This document shows, in pieces, positions 1-5,547 of a stretch of DNA of 9,397 nucleotides. The DNA is from Opitutia bacterium (GTDB lineage Bacteria > Verrucomicrobiota > Verrucomicrobiia > Opitutales > Seribacteraceae). The notes under the pieces are model-generated. The model was not told where the DNA came from. It worked only from the letters and a program-made list of their open reading frames with translations, and ran no database searches. The translations under genes were made by a program, and so were the position numbers. The stretch is taken from positions 28,470-37,866 of the forward strand of contig NZLE01000035.1 in NCBI GenBank assembly GCA_002692605.1. Reading direction: 5' to 3'. The stretch's first letter is position 1. Each line of letters begins with the position of its first letter.

Positions 1-791
1 TCTCGATTTGGGTGGATCGTTCGCCTCACCTCGGTTATTCCGTATTCGGAGAGGACGATCACCCGAACCCGCCGTTCTTCGAAAAAGTCGATGAGATCGC
101 CGGCGACCTCATCGATGGCCCGGAGTGCCGTCTTAATTCTGGGATCATTTGGCCCGAAGCGCTGAAGGTCATAATCCAGATGGGGCAGATAGACGAGCGA
201 TAGGTCGGGTTGGTGACGTTCCTCGATCCATCTGGCTGATTCCGCGATCCACTGCGATGAGTCGATTCCGGCGGTCGGACCCCAGAAGGAGGGGAAGGGG
301 AATTCCCCCAAATCCCTCTGGATCTTGTGTCGTAGCTCCAAGGGTTGGCTGTGGACGTCGAAAACCTTATTGCCATCGGATCCGTATAGGGGACGAGGCG
401 TAATCGAATAATCCGCGGAGGAATACATGTTGTACCACCAGAAAAGCTTGGCGCACCGGAAGTCCTTCCTGTCCCGGCGAAGGGATTCCCAAAGTTTTTC
501 TCCCTGGACCAGTTGATTGGACTGCTTCCAGAAATGGTGTTCGTTGAGAGTGCGGTCATACCATCCGTTGCCTACGATTCCATGCTCGCTGGGAGTCTTT
601 CCGGTAAGATAGGTGGCCTGAGCCGAGCAGGTTAGGGCAGGAAATGCGGGTCGAATGAGACGCTCCCTGCCGGCTTTCGAGCGCGCCAGTGAAGTGAGGC
701 GGGGCGTATCCGGGCCAAGGTGTCGACGGCACAGCCCCACAACGTTGAGCACCACGGCTCGAGGGCATTGTTCTCCCTCCCCGTAGTTCAT
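1..791 (-). CDS. eboF: EboF-like protein, alkaline phosphatase/nucleotide pyrophosphatase superfamily (C-terminal part cut by window edge)
   Basis: Open reading frame starting at ATG 791-789, 3 bp after the eboD stop, and running off the left edge after 263 codons. The sequence follows the fold of type I phosphodiesterase/nucleotide pyrophosphatases: an N-terminal strand VVLNVVGL (residues 13-20), the nucleophile block FPALTCSAQATYLTG with Thr54 at the nucleophile position, PSEHGIVGNGWYDR (67-80), YLPHLDYDLQRFGP (201-214) and LSEYGIT (247-253). From memory of the family, KLFWWYNMYSSADYS (115-129) and SEYGI are typical of ebo-cluster members rather than of ordinary phosphatases. Several canonical metal ligands differ: Asp to Asn16, His to Gln210, Asp-His to Glu249-Tyr250. 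The substrate is unknown; context implies a step in ebo-dependent metabolite processing. There is no obvious Shine-Dalgarno; translation is probably coupled to eboD. The family call is firm, catalytic activity is not. Confidence 0.85.
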   Translation of the reverse strand, partial: MNYGEGEQCPRAVVLNVVGLCRRHLGPDTPRLTSLARSKAGRERLIRPAFPALTCSAQATYLTGKTPSEHGIVGNGWYDRTLNEHHFWKQSNQLVQGEKLWESLRRDRKDFRCAKLFWWYNMYSSADYSITPRPLYGSDGNKVFDVHSQPLELRHKIQRDLGEFPFPSFWGPTAGIDSSQWIAESARWIEERHQPDLSLVYLPHLDYDLQRFGPNDPRIKTALRAIDEVAGDLIDFFEERRVRVIVLSEYGITEVRRTIHPNR

Positions 792-794
792 TGC

Positions 795-1982
795 CTAGAT
801 TTTGCCCAGGGCAATTTGCCTTTCCCGGAGATCGTCGACGGATTCGAGGATTTTCTCCTTGTCCATGGCGTGCACTTCGACCCCTTCGCCGATTCCCTGC
901 AGCAAAGTGATGGTCAGCTCTCCGCCCAAGTGCTCCCGAAATTCCTCGAGTCCGTCAAGGATAACTTCGGTTTGGTTTTCGCTCAGAGACACGAGCAGTT
1001 CGTCGAAGAGCCGAAAACCCAATTTTTCCAACAGGCGGAGGCATCGCTCGGTCGAGGATCTTTTGATCAGGCCGATCTTCGCCGAATAAGTCAGGTCGAC
1101 GGCCAAACCAATGGCCACGGCATCTCCGTGGCCGATTCTGAAGTCTGAAATTTGTTCGAGCTTGTGAGCGACCCAATGTCCGAAGTCAAGGGGACGTGCG
1201 GAACCCTTTTCGAACGGGTCACCGGAAGTGGCGATATGGTCCAGATGCAGAGCGGCGCTTTTGCGAATGACGTGCTCAATGGCATTTTCATCAAAACCCG
1301 CCAATTCGTCCGCCCGCTCTTCGATCTGCTCGAAAAACGAGCGATCGCGGATCAGGGCAACTTTGATGGCCTCCACGTATCCGGCGCGTTTTTGGGAAGC
1401 GGGCAGGCTTCGAAGAAAGCGGAAATCGTTGACCACCGCATCGGGTACGGCGAAGGTGCCCACCCAATTCTTCTTTCCAAAGAAATTGATCCCGTTCTTT
1501 ACGCCAACTCCTCCGTCTCCCTGACTCAGACTAGTGGTGGGAAAACGAATCAGTCGGATGCCTCGGTGGGCCGTGGAAGCCGCAAAGCCAACCAGGTCCA
1601 ATGCGGCTCCGCCTCCGATGACGATAACGTAGGAATGCCGGCACATGGAATGCTCATTGAGCTCGGACCAAATCTTCTCAACCAGGGACAGGTCGTTCTT
1701 GGCGGCCTCTCCGCCGCGGATGAAGACGGGAGGACAGACCAGATTCAATCGGTCGTCGCGGGAGCGAAAATAACTCTCGATTTGGTCGCGGAGGTTCGGG
1801 TTGCCGTCCAAAATGCCTTCGTCCAAATAAACCAAGGTCTTGGTGCGTTCGCCTTTCCGGTGCGGTTGGAGGATGTCGGCCAACGTGTCGTTGGATGCGG
1901 AAAACGAATCCTTGGTGAAGTAAACCGAGTGAGTGGCATCCAGCCGAATGTTACGACGAATGGTGGAATAGGTGGAGGGCAT
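795..1982 (-). CDS. eboD: EboD, 3-dehydroquinate synthase-like protein
   Basis: A 395-residue member of the AroB/sugar-phosphate cyclase superfamily. Visible motifs are the NAD-binding GGGAALDLVGFAA (123-135), KNGINFFGKKN (162-172), and a likely metal triad: Glu204 in GYVEAIK, His269 in LDFGHW and His285 in GHGDAVAIG. The 16-residue spacing between the two histidines equals that in true AroB, so the protein should still bind NAD and a divalent metal and carry out a dehydroquinate-synthase-type cyclisation. The block GDGGVGVKNGINFFGKKN differs from the DSSVGGKTAVN of housekeeping AroB and is how I remember ebo/sedoheptulose-type relatives, so the substrate is probably not DAHP. I chose ATG 1982-1980 because the frame's next upstream ATG, at 2174, would put 166 bp of the gene inside eboC, and because about 395 residues fits the family. 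It lies 25 bp after eboC and 3 bp before eboF. Confidence 0.9.
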   Translation of the reverse strand: MPSTYSTIRRNIRLDATHSVYFTKDSFSASNDTLADILQPHRKGERTKTLVYLDEGILDGNPNLRDQIESYFRSRDDRLNLVCPPVFIRGGEAAKNDLSLVEKIWSELNEHSMCRHSYVIVIGGGAALDLVGFAASTAHRGIRLIRFPTTSLSQGDGGVGVKNGINFFGKKNWVGTFAVPDAVVNDFRFLRSLPASQKRAGYVEAIKVALIRDRSFFEQIEERADELAGFDENAIEHVIRKSAALHLDHIATSGDPFEKGSARPLDFGHWVAHKLEQISDFRIGHGDAVAIGLAVDLTYSAKIGLIKRSSTERCLRLLEKLGFRLFDELLVSLSENQTEVILDGLEEFREHLGGELTITLLQGIGEGVEVHAMDKEKILESVDDLRERQIALGKI

Positions 1983-2007
1983 TATAAGAAACCATCTTAA
2001 GGCAAGC

Positions 2008-2931
2008 TTAGGTTGCCGCAAACCTCTTTTGCAGGATTTGGGACAAAGAAACTCCCAGAAGCACCGGACCGGCAAGCATGGGGGCGACGAATGCAAGAAC
2101 GGTTGCATCCAGTGCGCAAATGCCTGAAAGCAAACGGGATACTCCATCTCCGATGCACCCTTTACGTCCTTCATTCATGCGTAGGATGGCCCCCAGGGCA
2201 ATCCACGCCGCCAACAAACCGCTCAGGTTCACCAGAAAAACCCGGATTGGATCCAGGTTGTTCCAATAGACCAAGGCCACCAGAGCCACCAGAGGGGTGG
2301 CGAAGAGTGGGACGACGCTCAAACGGTGCGCATCCGAGCGGTCGGACGCTTCTTCTCGGGCGTGGATGGTGATTCCCATTACGTAGGCCATCAGGGCAAG
2401 GCCCCAAATCCAAGTTTGAGGTACGATGGCCGTCATTCCACCCGCGGTTGCAGCCCCTGCCCATAAGAAAAGACGACAACTTCCCATGAGGATGAAACTC
2501 CCCTTCCATTTTTTGTGGAGCAGGTCGTAAGCCAGCAGGGCGATGAGCAAAAGGACGACCCAAAGCGCCGAGCAGTCGGCTCCTTCAATCATCGCCCAAG
2601 CTCCCAGGACCAGTTCGGCAAGGCCGATCATCCAAACCGCGGAGGAGGAAAGGGCGCCCGAAGGAATGGGTCGGTCAGGGTTATGCAAGGCGTCGAATTT
2701 CTCATCGACCGCATCGTTGAGCGTGCATCCGCCCATATAGACCAAGCTCGCCCCAAGAAGCAGGAAAGGCAGGGTCGAATCCTCCCACGGATTGAAAGCC
2801 GAAAGGGAAGGCATGGCCCGCAAGGTCGGCCCGACCGATGCATTGAAAACATAGGCCGCGCATGCGTTGGACCAGACCGTGGGTAGGTTCGAAACCCGTC
2901 CCAAAGCAAGCAGATGCCCAAGCAAGCTCAT
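2008..2931 (-). CDS. eboC: EboC, UbiA-family prenyltransferase-like membrane protein
   Basis: A 307-residue integral membrane protein with about eight hydrophobic stretches (near 53-69, 97-115, 121-138, 146-165, 171-189, 204-223, 230-250 and 268-292). The first UbiA Asp-rich motif is intact: NDAVDEKFD at 72-80, followed by NPDRPIPSG (84-92). UbiA enzymes use this motif to bind prenyl diphosphate through Mg2+ and attach the prenyl chain to an aromatic or sugar acceptor. The second Asp-rich motif is not recognisable in its usual form; its place appears to be taken by ITIHAREEASDRSDAHR (187-203), as I recall for EboC proteins. The ATG (2931-2929) overlaps the eboE stop TGA (2930-2928), the classic ATGA coupling. 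Likely role: prenylation of an ebo substrate or carrier lipid at the inner membrane. Family membership is certain, the acceptor unknown. Confidence 0.9.
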   Translation of the reverse strand: MSLLGHLLALGRVSNLPTVWSNACAAYVFNASVGPTLRAMPSLSAFNPWEDSTLPFLLLGASLVYMGGCTLNDAVDEKFDALHNPDRPIPSGALSSSAVWMIGLAELVLGAWAMIEGADCSALWVVLLLIALLAYDLLHKKWKGSFILMGSCRLFLWAGAATAGGMTAIVPQTWIWGLALMAYVMGITIHAREEASDRSDAHRLSVVPLFATPLVALVALVYWNNLDPIRVFLVNLSGLLAAWIALGAILRMNEGRKGCIGDGVSRLLSGICALDATVLAFVAPMLAGPVLLGVSLSQILQKRFAAT

Positions 2932-4124
2932 TTTTTTGATTCGGGTCTCTGGCGATTGTCCAACCCTCTTTCACCAAGAGCCTCCAAGGTCCATTGGTAT
3001 TCCCGAGCGACCTGTTCGATGACCGAATCCGAGCGAAGCTTGGCGGGCAAGACTTCCCAGGTGTAGGTCTCCATCTCCAGATGAGCGCAGGCCTTCGGGT
3101 GTTCGCTCAACCAATCCAAGGTTGCCAAAACGTGGGAACGCGTATCACGCAAACCCTCTCCCGGTGATGCATGCAGGGGGACGTGAAAATGCACCCGCCA
3201 TTCGTCTCCTTTTGAGAAATTGGGGTCCTTGGCTTTTTCCAGAGCCACGTCCAGGTCTTTGATTCGTTCGATCACTTTTCCCTCCCTGCTGGTGATCACC
3301 TGATGAAGGTAGACTTCCTCCACGTAGTCCTCGAGTTGCCGGAGATTTCTCTCGGTGGGTTCGAGCGAAAGCGCGGAACTCAAGTGAAGCTTACTAACGC
3401 GGATGCCCGCATCCAGGAGAGCGGAAAGACCGACTGATGCATCTTCCCTTTCGATGGCAAGATGGCAGCAATCGTAGTTGACTCCGATCCTAGGGGTAAG
3501 TTCTTCCATGCCTTTGCTCTCTTCCCTGAGGGCATCGAAGAAGTCCAAGGTTTCAGGGATCGTTTCAAAGAGACCGAGGGGTTCCGGTTCGAGCCCAAGA
3601 TGCAAGTCGAGGCTTTTCGCCCTTGCGATTTTTTCCATCCGCGTGGCGCAGGCAATGAGGTTTTGAAAAAGAACCTTGGGGGTGGACTGATTCGCAATGA
3701 ATTCCTTGAAGGATCCGGGCAGGGTGCTGACGCTCCCTTCGGCTCCCCGGGGAAGGAGTTTCTCGAGCAGGTCGAAAAGCAACAGGGTGTAGTCCAGACG
3801 TTCCGTAGAGGTCCAGTCGGGTCGGTACACCTCCTCCTTCACCCGGGTACCATGGAAGCTTCCGTAGGGAAAACCATTGATCGTAAAAACGTAACAATCC
3901 ATCCGCTCCAACCAACGCTGGAAGGAAAGCAGTTCCTTGGGGTCGGCGAGTTCCCGCGCGGCTTCCGCTCCCAGTCGCAGACCGATGGCAAAGGAATCAT
4001 CCGGGCATACCTTCTCCCTGACCTTCAGAACGTAGCGCTCGAGGGAGTCAAAGGTTTCGGGCCAATTGTTTCCCCGATGCACGTTCGTGCAGTACGCCAA
4101 GTGAGATCCGCTGGATAATTTCAT
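2928..4124 (-). CDS. eboE: EboE, xylose isomerase-like TIM-barrel metabolite traffic protein
   Basis: A 398-residue soluble protein, first gene of the minus-strand ebo operon. It opens with SSGSHLAYCTNVHRGNNWPE (4-23) and continues with TINGFPYGSFHG (81-92), VYRPDW (99-104), STLPGSF (133-139), LGLEPEP (176-182), VNYDCCHLA (215-223), VHFHVPLH (311-318) and HLEMETYTWEVLP (348-360). I recognise these blocks as characteristic of EboE within the xylose isomerase-like/AP endonuclease 2 TIM-barrel superfamily. Glu179, Asp218/His221, His247, His312/His314 and Glu350/Glu352 sit where such barrels place divalent-metal ligands; that assignment is by motif, not structure. No signal peptide is visible, so it should be cytoplasmic. 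The reaction is unknown; genetics in cyanobacteria tie the cluster to export of a secondary-metabolite precursor. The ATG has no Shine-Dalgarno; a TTGTCT-N17-TATGAA promoter lies just upstream. The stop overlaps eboC. Confidence 0.9.
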   Translation of the reverse strand: MKLSSGSHLAYCTNVHRGNNWPETFDSLERYVLKVREKVCPDDSFAIGLRLGAEAARELADPKELLSFQRWLERMDCYVFTINGFPYGSFHGTRVKEEVYRPDWTSTERLDYTLLLFDLLEKLLPRGAEGSVSTLPGSFKEFIANQSTPKVLFQNLIACATRMEKIARAKSLDLHLGLEPEPLGLFETIPETLDFFDALREESKGMEELTPRIGVNYDCCHLAIEREDASVGLSALLDAGIRVSKLHLSSALSLEPTERNLRQLEDYVEEVYLHQVITSREGKVIERIKDLDVALEKAKDPNFSKGDEWRVHFHVPLHASPGEGLRDTRSHVLATLDWLSEHPKACAHLEMETYTWEVLPAKLRSDSVIEQVAREYQWTLEALGERGLDNRQRPESKK

Positions 4125-4144
4125 GCTGAGGGGTGAAGGAAGTG

Positions 4145-4173
4145 TTCATAGAAAAATCCCGAGCCTTAGACAA
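4145..4173 (-). promoter_or_regulatory. candidate sigma70-type promoter for the ebo operon
   Basis: On the minus strand TTGTCT (4173-4168) and TATGAA (4150-4145) are 17 bp apart, each matching the consensus at 4 of 6 positions. The transcript would start roughly 13-15 nt before the eboE ATG, giving a very short leader, consistent with the missing Shine-Dalgarno. An imperfect hairpin (CCGAG CCTT at 4159-4167 against AAGG at 4172-4175 and CTCGG at 4179-4183, with a 3-nt bulge) overlaps the -35, and TCGGC TTG GCCGA (4184-4196) lies just upstream. Either could be a regulator site. Pattern match only. Confidence 0.35.
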
Positions 4174-4217
4174 GGCAACTCGGTCGGCTTGGCCGAATTC
4201 GATCCGTGCATTTAAGC

Positions 4218-4251
4218 AAAAAAAATGCGCGACCCAGCCCAGGTCGCGCAT
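4218..4251 (-). terminator. intrinsic terminator reading towards eboE, with no gene in front of it
   Basis: A perfect 10-bp stem, ATGCGCGACC (4225-4234) against GGTCGCGCAT (4242-4251), with a 7-nt loop. The run of seven A at 4218-4224 becomes a U tract directly after the stem on the minus strand, so the polarity is clearly minus; on the plus strand the stem is followed by AATAT rather than T. It lies about 95 bp upstream of the eboE start. No convincing minus-strand gene lies to its right before the sigma factor gene at 4436, so it may end a short RNA, attenuate an ebo leader, or block antisense transcription. Confidence 0.8.
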
Positions 4252-4435
4252 AATATAACCATATTTGGTATCTTTGCCCGAACAGGTTTTTGCATTTGCG
4301 ATGCCAATTTTTGAAATTAGACTAATTTGATCGAAAAAAACCAATTTCCCCATCTCCTTTTCGAACTGTGTAAAATTTTTACTCCACTCCAAACAAAAGA
4401 TCAATTCGTGACCGCTCATTAGATCGAACGCACAT

Positions 4436-4960
4436 ATGAAATCCGAACCAATATGGAAAGCCTGGTTTGCCAAGCACGGAGCCAAACTACTCCTGTTCGC
4501 CCGTCAACAGGCGCGTAATCCCTATGACGCCGAGGACTTGGTTCAGGAAGCGTTTGTAAGAATTTGGCGATTGTATGGGCATACCGGAGAGGTGGCCCCG
4601 GGTTTGGTCTATCGGGCCATACGTCGTCTCGCCATTGATTGGGCCCGCAGCTTGGACCGTCGGGCTCTCCGCGAGCAGAAAACTTACCTAGACGCTCCTC
4701 TTTCATCGGCCTTTCAGCGTTCTCTCGAAACGGACGAAAGGCAGCAAGCTTTGCTTCGAGCGGTGGATCGCTTGCCCGACGAACAAAAGGAAGTGCTGAC
4801 GTTGAAAATTTGGGGTGAATTGACCTTCGATGAGATTTCCCGCACTTTGGATCTTTCCATGAACACCGTCGCATCCCGTTACCGGTATGCCTTGAGCAAA
4901 CTGAAGGAGTGGGTTCCAGAGGAGTTGGAAAGCCCACCCAAGGAAAGGCAGACGAAATGA
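4436..4960 (+). CDS. ECF-type RNA polymerase sigma factor
   Basis: A 174-residue sigma70-family protein of the extracytoplasmic-function type, containing only regions 2 and 4. Region 2 spans about 12-75, with the core-binding block DAEDLVQEAFVRIW (31-44) and the -10-recognition helix VYRAIRRLAIDWARS (58-72). Region 4 spans about 103-158: LPDEQKEVLTLKIWGELTF (113-131) then the helix-turn-helix around FDEISRTLDLSMNTVASRYR (131-150). Length and layout are normal for the family, and nothing appears truncated. The stop overlaps the next gene by 4 bp (ATGA), the usual coupling of an ECF sigma factor to its anti-sigma factor. The start has no Shine-Dalgarno; the first ATG fits family length. Its regulon cannot be told from sequence; it may include its own operon and possibly the divergent ebo operon. 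Confidence 0.93.
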   Translation: MKSEPIWKAWFAKHGAKLLLFARQQARNPYDAEDLVQEAFVRIWRLYGHTGEVAPGLVYRAIRRLAIDWARSLDRRALREQKTYLDAPLSSAFQRSLETDERQQALLRAVDRLPDEQKEVLTLKIWGELTFDEISRTLDLSMNTVASRYRYALSKLKEWVPEELESPPKERQTK

Positions 4961-5535
4961 ATGAGTTCGAAGATCTGGAAAAGGATTTGAGGAATTTGAG
5001 CCCCAAAACTCCCACCGTCCATTTCAGCAGCAGAATCGAAGAGGCTTTGGGAGACTCGGGCGGAATGGCCTTTCGGAGAGTATCGGAAGAGCAAGCTCCA
5101 AAGAGCCAATCCTCCAAGTTGCTCCCGTTCGCTCTCACCTTGGGGGCGGGACTGGGCATTGCCGCAATTTGGGTTATGCTTTCTTCATTCAATTTGGATT
5201 CTCCTGCTCCGGCGGAAGAATTCGCCGAGCAACCCGCCCTCAAACCGATCTACCCAAGCGACGAGGAACAGAGTCCGGTCCATGGGGTGACCCTGCGCGA
5301 GTTGGAGATCCTATCCGGTATGCCGGTGGACGGTTGGATGGACCCACAAACCAGCGAGCGCTTTCTTCAGCGCGTGGACGAAGGGGTGGTGGAAAGGCCT
5401 GACGGGGTTCCGGTCAGGCGCGTCCGCTACGACTTTATGGACGACACGCTTTGGCTTCATCCCGAGTCCGATCTTCGCATCCGTTCCTCCACTCCGCGTC
5501 AGGAATTTCATTTCATTGAGCTCGAATTGTACTGA
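4957..5535 (+). CDS. putative single-pass membrane anti-sigma factor
   Basis: A 192-residue protein beginning with a charged cytoplasmic segment (1-54), one transmembrane helix (about 55-77, LLPFALTLGAGLGIAAIWVM) and an exported C-terminal part (78-192). The N-terminal LEKDLRNLSPKTPTVHFSSR (7-26), continuing into IEEAL, resembles the start of anti-sigma factors I associate with Verrucomicrobia, though I see no clear zinc-binding HxxxCxxC motif. The C-terminal part, with HGVTLRELEILSGMPVDGWM (109-128) and a basic stretch VPVRRVRYDF (151-160), matches nothing I recognise and may be the sensor domain. I chose ATG 4957 because it overlaps the sigma factor stop as ATGA; an upstream ATG at 4909 would lie inside the sigma gene. 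The anti-sigma role is inferred from topology and position. The PDZ gene follows after 12 bp. Confidence 0.7.
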   Translation: MNEFEDLEKDLRNLSPKTPTVHFSSRIEEALGDSGGMAFRRVSEEQAPKSQSSKLLPFALTLGAGLGIAAIWVMLSSFNLDSPAPAEEFAEQPALKPIYPSDEEQSPVHGVTLRELEILSGMPVDGWMDPQTSERFLQRVDEGVVERPDGVPVRRVRYDFMDDTLWLHPESDLRIRSSTPRQEFHFIELELY

Positions 5536-5547
5536 CGCCCTTTTCTC

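Larger units (their letters stand above)
4125..4435. other. 311-bp divergent intergenic region between eboE and the ECF sigma gene
   Basis: AT-rich towards the sigma gene and without a credible gene. It contains the minus-strand terminator (4218-4251) and the candidate eboE promoter (4145-4173). For the plus-strand sigma gene I find only weak promoter matches, such as TTGCGA (4296-4301) with TAGACT (4318-4323), and a GAAC at 4363-4366 that could be an ECF-type -35; none is good enough to call. Several A or T runs occur (4334-4340, 4376-4380). Confidence 0.6.

Noticed and set aside
1152..2000. 282-codon plus-strand open frame opposite eboD
   Set aside because: It is antisense to a gene with clear AroB-family motifs, has no recognisable domain, and is the usual shadow of a GC-rich gene.
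1983..2174. Longer start for eboD at ATG 2174
   Set aside because: The extra 64 residues are encoded inside eboC in another frame and match no part of the family; ATG 1982 gives normal length.
3462..4118. 218-codon plus-strand open frame opposite eboE
   Set aside because: Fully antisense to the well-conserved EboE frame, with low-complexity composition and no family resemblance.
4362..4385. ECF-type autoregulatory promoter (GAAC, then TACTCC) before the sigma gene
   Set aside because: The GAAC at 4363-4366 fits an ECF -35, but the spacing to TACTCC (4380-4385) is 13 bp. The same TACTCC before the porin has no GAAC at the right distance, so no shared motif can be claimed.
4048..4485. 145-codon minus-strand open frame spanning the terminator and the starts of eboE and the sigma gene
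   Set aside because: It overlaps both flanking genes and is partly encoded by the terminator stem, and the protein has no recognisable features. An internal start with AAAGGAG directly against the ATG is too close to be a ribosome site.
4419..5243. 274-codon minus-strand open frame opposite the sigma and anti-sigma genes
   Set aside because: Antisense to a clear ECF sigma factor, with low-complexity, Pro/Arg/Ser-rich composition typical of shadows.
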